NCBI GenBank assembly: GCA_028280405.1
Contig: JANQLW010000067.1
Coordinates: 1 to 32,417 of the forward strand
Reading direction: 5' to 3'
From: Bacteroidales bacterium
Lineage (GTDB): Bacteria; Bacteroidota; Bacteroidia; Bacteroidales; GCA-2711565
DNA length: 32,417 nucleotides
Numbering within the stretch: position 1 is the stretch's first letter; every line of letters begins with the position of its first letter. A program made the position numbers and the translations under genes. The notes below the pieces were generated by a model. That model had not been told where the DNA came from and did no database searches. It was given only the letters and a program-made list of their open reading frames with translations. Below are positions 26,877 through 32,417 of this stretch, one piece after another.

Positions 26877-27777
26877 TCTGATCAATTTCACGATGAATTG
26901 AATCAGCATCTTTAACATTAGCCAGCTTCCCTTTTAACGCCAGTAAATGATTCACTACTTTTTGCTTTTCATTTTCTTTATCCAACTCATTGGCACTTTT
27001 CAGATTTGCCAGTTTCTGTTCTACCTGATCCGATTGTTTGCCAATAAATACAGATTCTACAGCATATACTAATCTGAACAGGATACGGTAAACAAGCGCA
27101 GCAGAGAACCCACCAAGCATGGCCAATAAAGGACGCATAAAAACTTCAATATTGGTAGTTTCCTGATTCTTCAGAAATTCATCCGGAGTAGGAATAATTA
27201 CAGCCATCAAAAATCCTGCGATAATTCCCAAAACAAATCGAGTCCAGTAGGCTGTTTCATATTTGGGATCAAAAGTATTATTCAGGATATGCTTATTTGC
27301 CTGAAATAAATTACTGAAAGCAGCTCCTAATGATGCCGAAGTAATATAAAATGATAATATGATGAACAGGCTCATGCCGGATTTTTCAAATATGGTATCA
27401 TGCACATTTTCATTATTAATATGATTTGACAAACTAATAATTATAAAAAGGATCAATGAAATAATAGCAACCAACATCAGTCGCTTGACCAGATTTACCG
27501 GACCGAGAAAATTGAGTATACCTTTCTTTTGGGATTCCTTACATAATAACCAAATTGTTTTTGGCCGGGCCGGAGCAATTTTACGCGAAAGCTCATTATG
27601 GATCTTCAGAACTTCCTCTTCATGTAATGAATTATCACTACACTGTTTTTTATCGGCAGTCAGTAAGGCAGATGCAATGGCCGGTATTGTTTTCCCATCT
27701 GCTGATAAGTGTTTAATCATAGCACAGCATTCTTCCAACAAATAATGCTTAATGCTATCCTTTGAATTATTTTCCAT
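26854..27777 (-). CDS. Unknown four-helix membrane protein with C-terminal coiled coil
   Basis: A 307-residue protein not assigned to a family. An N-terminal cytoplasmic part of about 95 residues carries three or four Cys (C17, C18, C46, C79). Four membrane helices follow at about 98-117, 134-157, 178-197 and 214-238. The final ~60 residues are charged and heptad-like (QVEQKLANLKSANELDKENEKQKVVNHLLALKGKL), so probably a coiled coil. The second and third helices are small-residue rich (SASLGAAFSN, GIIAGFLMA). No enzyme motif is seen. The 3' end overlaps the truncated lipoprotein gene. Could be a scaffold or sensor; this is a guess. Confidence 0.7.
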   Translation of the reverse strand: MENNSKDSIKHYLLEECCAMIKHLSADGKTIPAIASALLTADKKQCSDNSLHEEEVLKIHNELSRKIAPARPKTIWLLCKESQKKGILNFLGPVNLVKRLMLVAIISLILFIIISLSNHINNENVHDTIFEKSGMSLFIILSFYITSASLGAAFSNLFQANKHILNNTFDPKYETAYWTRFVLGIIAGFLMAVIIPTPDEFLKNQETTNIEVFMRPLLAMLGGFSAALVYRILFRLVYAVESVFIGKQSDQVEQKLANLKSANELDKENEKQKVVNHLLALKGKLANVKDADSIHREIDQTIDKVSG

Positions 27778-27840
27778 AGCACAGATTAATTAATAAAACA
27801 AAACGAAATCACCAAATGGGGAGAAATGATATCTAAAGAT

Positions 27841-27899
27841 AGTGAAAAATGAATAATGAAAAGCGAAAAACTTTTACCATTTATTATTCATCGTTCACT
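27841..27899. repeat. Imperfect inverted repeat, 17-bp arms
   Basis: AGTGAAAAATGAATAAT (27841-27857) pairs with ATTATTCATCGTTCACT (27883-27899) with two mismatches, loop about 25 nt. It lies between araC and the unknown membrane protein gene. Confidence 0.5.
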
Positions 27900-27907
27900 T
27901 TTCATTT

Positions 27908-27929
27908 GTGATGAACATTAGTTCATCAC
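27908..27929. repeat. 9-bp perfect hairpin over the araC stop codon
   Basis: GTGATGAAC (27908-27916) and GTTCATCAC (27921-27929) with a 4-nt loop; the araC stop codon (27918-27920) is in the loop. No T tract follows on the minus strand, so it is not a typical terminator; a role in mRNA 3'-end stability is possible. Confidence 0.5.
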
Positions 27930-28826
27930 ACGGTATTTTGCTGGTGTCATGCCGGTTTTCTTTTTAAACATCTTGCTGAAATACTGCGGATATTCAAATC
28001 CCAGGTCATAGGCAATTTCACTAACAGAAGCCGTAGAGATCAACAAACGGTTCTTGGCTTCTTCAATGATTTGATAATGGATATGTTCCTGCGCATTCTT
28101 TCCGGTTTCCTTCTTCAGCAAATCACTTAAATAATTAGCTGAAAAATTTAACTTCTCAGCACAATATTTCACACTTGGCAAGCCTTTCTCTCTAATAAGA
28201 TCAGAACCAATATAATCACTTAATACTTTCTCAAATTTTGATAATATGTCTTTATTGCTATTGGTCCGGGTAATAAACTGACGGTCATAATAGCGCGTAC
28301 AATAATTCAATAAGAGCTCAAGGTTTGAAACGATCAATGTCTGGCTATGCTTATCAATGTTTAAAGAAAGTTCATGTTCTATTTGCTTCACCACATCGGT
28401 TAAGGATTTCTTTTCAACCTCTGATAAATGCAAAGCTTCATGCACATCATAAGAAAAGAAACTATACTCTTTCATTTTTGTACTTAAAGATGTACCCCTG
28501 ATCAGGTCAGGATGAAAGAAAATCCCCCAACCTTCAACATCTTTATTCACTTCTTCATCTTTTTCTACAGATAATACCTGTCCCGGGCCAATAAAGATCA
28601 AAGTTCCTTCCTGGAAATCGTAATACTGCCTTCCATATCTTAATGCTCCCGGACAATGGCTCTTCAACATGATCGAATACAGATCAGTTGAAATTTTTGT
28701 GTATTCCGAAGCTTCATGTGGTATCTTTGAAAAGTCCACAATGGAAATTAAAGGATGTTTTGCCTTATCCTGCCCTAATAAGTCATTCATTTGACTTATA
28801 TTCTTTATGTGATAAACTTCTTCCAT
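27918..28826 (-). CDS. AraC family transcriptional regulator
   Basis: A 302-residue DNA-binding regulator. The C-terminal ~100 residues are an AraC/XylS double helix-turn-helix (PSVKYCAEKLNFSANYLSDLLKKETG, then ASVSEIAYDLGFEYPQYFSKMFKKKTGMTPAKYR). The N-terminal part resembles a cupin-like sensing domain (YDFQEGTLIFIGPGQVLSV). The ATG at 28826 is preferred; an upstream in-frame TTG (28847) overlaps the -7 box. It is a lone regulator without an obvious partner; neighbours are an unknown membrane protein and a gene remnant, so its targets are probably elsewhere or were lost. Confidence 0.9.
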   Translation of the reverse strand: MEEVYHIKNISQMNDLLGQDKAKHPLISIVDFSKIPHEASEYTKISTDLYSIMLKSHCPGALRYGRQYYDFQEGTLIFIGPGQVLSVEKDEEVNKDVEGWGIFFHPDLIRGTSLSTKMKEYSFFSYDVHEALHLSEVEKKSLTDVVKQIEHELSLNIDKHSQTLIVSNLELLLNYCTRYYDRQFITRTNSNKDILSKFEKVLSDYIGSDLIREKGLPSVKYCAEKLNFSANYLSDLLKKETGKNAQEHIHYQIIEEAKNRLLISTASVSEIAYDLGFEYPQYFSKMFKKKTGMTPAKYRVMN

Positions 28827-28844
28827 ATCTTTTTCACTTTGATA

Positions 28845-28852
28845 CAAAGATA
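28845..28852 (-). promoter_or_regulatory. -7 box of the araC-type regulator
   Basis: Minus strand TATCTTTG (28852 to 28845), an exact TAnnTTTG match, 18 bp before the ATG at 28826. No TTTG at proper distance was seen. Confidence 0.5.
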
Positions 28853-28912
28853 GCTCTAAGGTAGTAAAGATAAATGAAACAAATTACGGATGATTGTATA
28901 CTATTTACGGAT

Positions 28913-28960
28913 CAATGCGTGAATGCTTGAATGATTAAATGCTTAAATGAATAAATACTC
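28913..28960. repeat. Degenerate 8-bp tandem repeat, six units
   Basis: Successive 8-mers are CAATGCGT, GAATGCTT, GAATGATT, AAATGCTT, AAATGAAT and AAATACTC. Neighbouring units share most positions; the drift from GAATGCTT to AAATGAAT suggests an old repeat tract losing its pattern. Confidence 0.55.
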
Positions 28961-29001
28961 AAAATCATTCTTTTTCCGGAAATAGCTTGGGGTTTTCAAT
29001 T

Positions 29002-29205
29002 TCATTTAAATAGAACAGGTCGGCTTGTCGAGGCGCACTTCTTCATTCCTCGTTCGGGATAAAGAGTATTAGGTATTAATTTTTTTCTTGAATATTTTAC
29101 ATACCAATAATCGTAGAGGCCGGATATGAGTACCAGAATTCCAAGTAATCCAATCCAAATAAAGGGATCAATAAAATATAAAAGCGATTGCCTGGTAATT
29201 TCCTG
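29002..29205 (-). pseudogene. Remnant of a membrane protein C-terminus
   Basis: An open frame of 67 codons without an ATG start in its first two thirds. It begins right after an in-frame TGA (29206-29208). It codes for one clear membrane helix (FIWIGLLGILVLISGLY) followed by a basic, Tyr-rich segment (YWYVKYSRKK) and a low-complexity end, ending at TGA 29002-29004. The strong helix and lack of a start suggest the tail of a decayed gene; the parent family is not recognised. Could also be chance. Confidence 0.35.
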
Positions 29206-29293
29206 TCAAGGTACATAAAAGTTGGAGTGGGCTATAACTTTTTAAATTACTATTATCGCACCTATTTTTTATATACAATATTTGCCAAGGTTT

Positions 29294-30562
29294 TTACTTA
29301 TTTTCTCTATTGTAAGGTTCTTTATCGTAATTCTTATAAATAGTCTTTGCATAGTTTTTATTAATATTTAATTCATTACACATATCTTTACATTGTTCAT
29401 AAGACTGAATTGCTTTTTCTCGCTGCCCAATCATATCATAACAAAATCCAAGATTACGATAATAAAAAGTCTTAACAAACCATTGTTCATTCTGAGGTAT
29501 TTCATCCAGTCTATTCGAAATCGTTTGTAAAGTTGAAATAGCTGTGTTGTAGTCTTTTTCTAAAAATTCAATCCATCCTTTTTCAAACTGTAAATAAACC
29601 GAATTAGGATTATAGCTGGTCCACTCTGCAATTACAGACTTTGCTTTACCTATATTTTCTATAGGGATAATATTCGGATCATCGTCCATTCCTAAGCCGT
29701 GTATAAGTGGAATCAGTGCTCCGTGATACATTATATCTATACTTGAAGAATCAGATACATCATAATATCCTTTTGCCAGATTTTTCTCTATAAATTCAGT
29801 TAAATTTTTAGACGTTTGAGATTCTTTTAGAGGTAAGATTTCCTTGAAGTCCAGCACATTTAAATCTTCTCTCTTAGATAAAGCGATGTCAAAATAGTGT
29901 TTATGTTCAGCACCTGCAAGAATAATGATACGTTTTCCTTTATTTTCAACTATCGCACTATCGATCAATTCCATCATTTTCCCGTTCCTCGTTTCATAAT
30001 GCAAATTCATGAAACCATCACCATATACAGCCATCGAAATACCATACATTTCTCTTACATAATCATTATATTCTTTCCCGTTAAAAAAAGAATAGCCTTT
30101 TTCATTTTTTCGCCAGATGCTATTAAGGCTCCCATATTTAATTTTGAAATTTTGCATGATTGTGTTAGCTTTGACCATCTTACTGACTTGTTTTTCTTTT
30201 ATTTTATATTCTTCAGTTTTTCTGAATTCCAGTTGTTTAGATCTATCATTTCCGGAAGACCACCAGTCTATGGGATACACCTTTTTATTATTTTCAAATC
30301 CATAAATAGAAGCTATCATCATTTCTTTTAAATAGGAGCGTTTCCGAAAATAGGATGGTGGAATTTCAACACATATTGCCTCGGGATTATATGCTCCTAA
30401 AATATTGACAATGTCCTGATATGTATAGTTTAGATTTTTTTCATGATTCCCATGAATTGTCCCAATTACAAGTATTTGTGTTTTATCCTTTTCTGAATTA
30501 CAGGGAAATAGACTAATTGTCAATATCAGTAGAATTGGTATTAAAAGTTTTTTTTGTTTCAT
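29294..30562 (-). CDS. TraB/GumN (TIKI-like) family protein with C-terminal TPR region
   Basis: A 422-residue exported protein: hydrophobic N-terminus MKQKKLLIPILLILTISLFPC, possibly a lipoprotein (Cys21, atypical Pro before it). Residues about 28-235 resemble the TraB/GumN/TIKI superfamily: GTIHG (34-38, the family GxxH), a conserved acidic EAICVEIPP (Glu66) and a closing LAGAEHKHYFD with His220 and His222. TIKI members are metal-dependent proteases; others are hydrolase-like. The last ~100 residues look like two or three TPR helix pairs (SVYLQFEKGWIEFLEKDYNTAIS and TFYYRNLGFCYDMIGQREKAIQSYEQ). The stop is followed by decayed DNA, the start by a folded attC-like element; no clear promoter was found. 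Substrate unknown. Confidence 0.75.
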   Translation of the reverse strand: MKQKKLLIPILLILTISLFPCNSEKDKTQILVIGTIHGNHEKNLNYTYQDIVNILGAYNPEAICVEIPPSYFRKRSYLKEMMIASIYGFENNKKVYPIDWWSSGNDRSKQLEFRKTEEYKIKEKQVSKMVKANTIMQNFKIKYGSLNSIWRKNEKGYSFFNGKEYNDYVREMYGISMAVYGDGFMNLHYETRNGKMMELIDSAIVENKGKRIIILAGAEHKHYFDIALSKREDLNVLDFKEILPLKESQTSKNLTEFIEKNLAKGYYDVSDSSSIDIMYHGALIPLIHGLGMDDDPNIIPIENIGKAKSVIAEWTSYNPNSVYLQFEKGWIEFLEKDYNTAISTLQTISNRLDEIPQNEQWFVKTFYYRNLGFCYDMIGQREKAIQSYEQCKDMCNELNINKNYAKTIYKNYDKEPYNRENK

Positions 30563-30593
30563 ATTCTTCTTTTTAAATATTGTCTAAGGTTGT

Positions 30594-30723
30594 TGGCTAA
30601 GTTGCGTAGCGAATTTTGCCGTGCCTGCCTGCTGCAGGCTTAGTCCGCCGATGTAGATGATTATTTATTTATGTTTGTTTCGTTATTGGGTGAAATAGCT
30701 AACGACTTAAGTTTGGTTAGCCA
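30594..30723. other. Folded attC-like element A
   Basis: TGGCTAA (30594-30600) and TTAGCCA (30717-30723) form outer arms around a GC-richer core that includes GTTGCGTAGCG (30601-30611) and a GCCTGC-T-GCAGGC palindrome. GCTAACG is at 30698-30704. The word GTTRCGTAGCG and a later CCGATGT are shared with element B at 31449-31540. It lies between two same-strand genes. The canonical attC core GTTRRRY was not matched with certainty. Confidence 0.45.
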
Positions 30724-30735
30724 TGGCTTTTTATC

Positions 30736-31392
30736 TCAATTAAGTAATGAAATATCAAATTGACCATAGTAATTAATTTTATAATCGGCTATTTCATAGT
30801 CAACAATTTCTTCTGAAACAACTATGGTTTTCATTCCAGCCCTTTTTGCAGCTAATAATCCTGAATATGAATCTTCAACTGCAATACAATTCTCAGGCTT
30901 TGTATTTAATTTATTTGCTACAGTTAAGTAAACAGATGGGTTAGGTTTACCTTCTAATTCATTTTCTGCTGATGATGTAGCATCAAAATATTTTTTAAGT
31001 TTAAGTTTTTCAAGGACTGTAGGGATTAAAATTGATGGTGAATTTGTTGCTAATCCTATTTTAAAACCTTTAGATTTTAAGTTTTTTATAAATATTTCAA
31101 TTCCATTAATGGGTTTTCCTTCTTCTTTTATTAGATGTGCAACACGTTTTATTACATCATTTTCAATTTCCTTTAATGATTTTTTTTCCCACGGTTGTTT
31201 GTCAAACCAAAATTTAGTAACCTCTTCTGTCGTCATAGTTTCCGTAATCCTACATAATTCATCAGATAATTTTACTCCAACTGAAGAGAATACTTCTTTT
31301 TCTGCTTTTTTCCATATTCCTTCCGAATCAATTATTACCCCATCCATGTCAAAAATGATGGTTTCAATATTATTCCCTTTCTTTTGAATCAT
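30736..31392 (-). CDS. HAD phosphatase, hexitol phosphatase HxpB-like
   Basis: A 218-residue HAD hydrolase with a complete motif I FDMDGVIIDSE (Asp15 nucleophile, Asp17 acid/base), a small alpha cap, motif II LATNSP, the motif III lysine in EGKPNPSVYL and motif IV AVEDSYSGLLAAKRAGM. The cap sequence WFDKQPW resembles the corresponding part of Escherichia coli HxpB (YniC), which dephosphorylates sugar and polyol phosphates such as 2-deoxyglucose 6-phosphate. A beta-phosphoglucomutase role is less likely but not excluded. The gene lies between two folded elements, and no consensus promoter was found upstream, which would fit a cassette gene read from the HigBA promoter. Confidence 0.82.
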   Translation of the reverse strand: MIQKKGNNIETIIFDMDGVIIDSEGIWKKAEKEVFSSVGVKLSDELCRITETMTTEEVTKFWFDKQPWEKKSLKEIENDVIKRVAHLIKEEGKPINGIEIFIKNLKSKGFKIGLATNSPSILIPTVLEKLKLKKYFDATSSAENELEGKPNPSVYLTVANKLNTKPENCIAVEDSYSGLLAAKRAGMKTIVVSEEIVDYEIADYKINYYGQFDISLLN

Positions 31393-31448
31393 TTTTGTAA
31401 TTATTTCTTGTATGTTTTTATTAGTCTGTTTCAGTTTGCAAAATTGTT

Positions 31449-31540
31449 GCTAACGGTTGGTGAAAGTTACGTAGCGGTTTGCGTCCGTCGTGCATGTCCG
31501 GTAGGACAGAACGACGGAGCGGGAACCGATGTTGGGTTAC
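31449..31540. other. Folded attC-like element B
   Basis: Nested inverted arms: TAAC/GTTA (31451-31454 with 31536-31539), CGGTT/AACCG (31475-31479 with 31524-31528), TCCGTCGT/ACGACGGA (31484-31491 with 31511-31518), TGTCC/GGACA (31495-31499 with 31504-31508) around a GGTA loop. The stem is long with a few unpaired bases, as in integron attC sites. On the minus strand ACCCAAC matches RYYYAAC. It is GC-rich against AT-rich neighbours. Confidence 0.5.
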
Positions 31541-31585
31541 CCTCCGGCCCAGCTATGCAATTTGCACTTTGTTACAGCACGTATT

Positions 31586-31876
31586 TTATATTTCAATCGA
31601 GATGTTTACTTTTCCTCCAAGTCCTTTTTCAACAATATCAAATAATGTTTTTAAAGTCAAATTACTTCCATTGTTTTCTACTCGAGAGATATAAGTCCGT
31701 TTTTTTTCTAATTTTTCAGCCAATTGACTTTGGGTCATATTTTTTAGTTCCCGTGCCTCTCTCAATTTTAACCCAATTTGAAAAGCCTCAAAGTCTCTTT
31801 CCAGCTCATCTCGTCTCTCAGTCCCTTTTTCCCCGTAAACTCTGTCTTTTATTTCAGACCAACTTGTTGTATTCAT
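31586..31876 (-). CDS. higA: HigA-type antitoxin, XRE family helix-turn-helix
   Basis: A 96-residue DNA-binding antitoxin. The helix-turn-helix is at about residues 47-78 (MTQSQLAEKLEKKRTYISRVENN, then LTLKTLFDIVEKGL), of the XRE type. Residues 1-40 are helical and charged and may contact the toxin. Its ATG overlaps the toxin's TGA (ATGA), so the order is toxin first, antitoxin second, as in HigBA systems. It would neutralise the neighbouring RNase-like toxin and repress the shared promoter at 32234-32264. It is the downstream gene of the pair, followed by attC-like element B. Confidence 0.85.
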   Translation of the reverse strand: MNTTSWSEIKDRVYGEKGTERRDELERDFEAFQIGLKLREARELKNMTQSQLAEKLEKKRTYISRVENNGSNLTLKTLFDIVEKGLGGKVNISIEI

Positions 31877-32229
31877 TTTGTGTCCTCCTTTTGTTTTTCA
31901 TCGAAATACTCAGACATTAATCGGGTTGCTTTTTCAATCTCTTTTTTAGGTGTTTTTTGAGTTTTCTTTTGAAATCCATTTAACAGGATCACAAGTTTCC
32001 CCTCATCGAAAAAGCAAAATACCCTCCAAATATTTGAGCCTAATTTTATTCTTACTTCAAAAAGTCCAGGTGTGCCAGAAATGTATTTGAGGTATTGAGT
32101 AGGAATCCTTTCATAAGTTTCAATAATCTCAATGACTTTATAGATTTTATCCTGAATCTTAATCGGCTGCTTTTTGAGAAAATCCTCAAAATAATTTCGA
32201 TATGCAATTACCTCTCTGACTTTTTCCAT
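31873..32229 (-). CDS. higB: HigB/RelE-superfamily toxin (Gp49-like)
   Basis: A 118-residue toxin of the phage Gp49-like/HigB family, RelE superfamily, which cleave mRNA on the ribosome. Seen: FEDFLKKQPIKIQDKIYKVIEIIET, then YLKYISGTPGLFEVRIKLGSNIWRVFCFFDEGKLVILLNGFQKKTQKTPKKEIEKATRLM, which follows the family pattern GLxExR...R-x-x-F-x-F...L-x-x-F-x-K-K-x-x-K-T-P. The basic, aromatic end is the usual active-site region. It has its own consensus promoter; the predicted transcript starts almost at the ATG, so the message may be leaderless. Full length. Confidence 0.88.
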   Translation of the reverse strand: MEKVREVIAYRNYFEDFLKKQPIKIQDKIYKVIEIIETYERIPTQYLKYISGTPGLFEVRIKLGSNIWRVFCFFDEGKLVILLNGFQKKTQKTPKKEIEKATRLMSEYFDEKQKEDTK

Positions 32230-32233
32230 ACCA

Positions 32234-32264
32234 CAAAGGTAACTTATAAGTTTCTATCTTCAAA
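32234..32264 (-). promoter_or_regulatory. Consensus promoter of higBA
   Basis: Minus strand TTTG (32264 to 32261), 19 bp, TACCTTTG (32241 to 32234). Both boxes and spacing match the consensus exactly. The ATG follows only 4 bp after the -7 box. Confidence 0.75.
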
Positions 32265-32300
32265 ATATAAATTGCTTAATTTTGCAGCCTTTTAATATGT

Positions 32301-32327
32301 GTTGTCACACATGGGATCGCGTCCCAT
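32301..32327. repeat. Small palindromes at the right IS boundary
   Basis: GTGT/ACAC with four bases between (32301-32312 region) and ATGGGA-TCGCG-TCCCAT (32311-32327). The second arm of the latter is the inner end of the IS copy. Confidence 0.4.
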
Positions 32328-32417
32328 AGCCGTCAATTTAAGGGAATTTTGCTTAGGATCATCATAGGTGTAAGCTTTCCTTTCTTTTTTTCTTTTCTAC
32401 ATTTTGAGATCAATACT
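32311..32417 (-). mobile_element. Insertion sequence end (right copy, partial)
   Basis: Inverted copy of bases 4-107: 32322-32417 are an exact reverse complement of 4-99. The element continues past the window edge. Together the two copies face inward. Confidence 0.55.
32333..32416 (-). CDS. C-terminal fragment of a putative transposase (partial, right copy)
   Basis: Same 27-28 residue basic tail as at the left edge (ends ILSKIPLN, stop at 32333-32335), on the minus strand, reading inward. No catalytic motif within the window. Confidence 0.4.
   Translation of the reverse strand, partial: VLISKCRKEKKKGKLTPMMILSKIPLN

Larger units (their letters stand above)
28853..29293. other. Intergenic stretch with decayed sequence
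   Basis: It contains a degenerate 8-bp tandem repeat and the remnant reading frame listed separately. Otherwise no gene, RNA or regulatory site is recognised. Confidence 0.5.

Noticed and set aside
28827..28847. TTG as start of the AraC regulator
   Set aside because: It overlaps the TATCTTTG box, and the ATG at 28826 lies at the expected distance from it.
28913..28960. CRISPR array
   Set aside because: The units are 8 bp, degenerate and without spacers; this is a decayed tandem repeat.
29897..30331. Plus-strand frame of 144 codons opposite the TraB-like gene
   Set aside because: Low-complexity Phe/Ile-rich product antisense to a gene with recognisable motifs.
31384..31920. Plus-strand open frame of 178 codons across element B and the antitoxin gene
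   Set aside because: It is antisense to higA and runs through the folded element. Its product is a Phe/Leu/Ser-rich mixture without domains, typical of a shadow frame.

Overview
The window is an AT-rich, mostly chromosomal stretch from a member of the Bacteroidota. The evidence is a type IX secretion type B sorting tail (3397-4266), two LruC-domain lipoproteins, the neighbour pairs yajC-ybbR-coaE and pyrG-yidC, a short 288-residue housekeeping sigma factor without region 1.1, and repeated Bacteroidota-type promoters (TAnnTTTG, sometimes with TTTG about 19 bp upstream). Genus cannot be told from the sequence alone. No rRNA, tRNA or CRISPR array was seen.

Layout. Both ends carry the same ~100 bp sequence in inverted orientation. 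It holds the last codons of what looks like a transposase reading inward, so the window probably ends inside two copies of one insertion sequence. 96-509 is non-coding and unusually rich in hairpins. 510-6301 (plus strand) holds an AAA/DUF4143 ATPase, a cysteine-synthase-like enzyme with a Cys-rich tail, a secreted T9SS cargo protein, and yajC / YbbR-like / coaE. 6441-20904 (minus strand) holds two paralogous LruC lipoproteins, a TonB-dependent receptor, yidC and pyrG, a long GAPDH, the sigma factor rpoD and an HtrA-type protease. 21131-26534 (plus strand) holds dapF-GNAT-mltG-DUF2279, then a HAD phosphatase and a CoA-transferase.

From 26550 the character changes to an accessory region. It has a truncated lipoprotein, an unknown four-helix membrane protein, an AraC regulator, decayed repeats and a gene remnant. 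Then come three same-strand modules: a TraB/GumN-like protein, an HxpB-like sugar-phosphatase and a HigBA toxin-antitoxin pair. The three modules are separated by two related folded elements that resemble integron attC sites.

The most interesting non-coding structure is an ~80-107 bp MITE-like element present twice, about 10 kb apart and inverted (6325-6404 and 16700-16806). The second copy lies between gap and pyrG. By eye its terminal repeat supplies a -33 TTTG exactly 19 bp from a TATTTTTG box, so the insertion may have built or rebuilt the pyrG promoter while also serving as a terminator for gap. The predicted pyrG transcript would begin with a small GC hairpin followed by seven U residues, a possible attenuator.

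Gene starts were re-examined. Five coding regions that can be read from a TTG (yajC, LruC-1, htrA, the truncated lipoprotein, araC) are better started at a downstream ATG. In yajC and araC the TTG lies inside or next to the -7 promoter box. All family names rest on recognisable motifs and sequence resemblance seen by reading, not on database searches.
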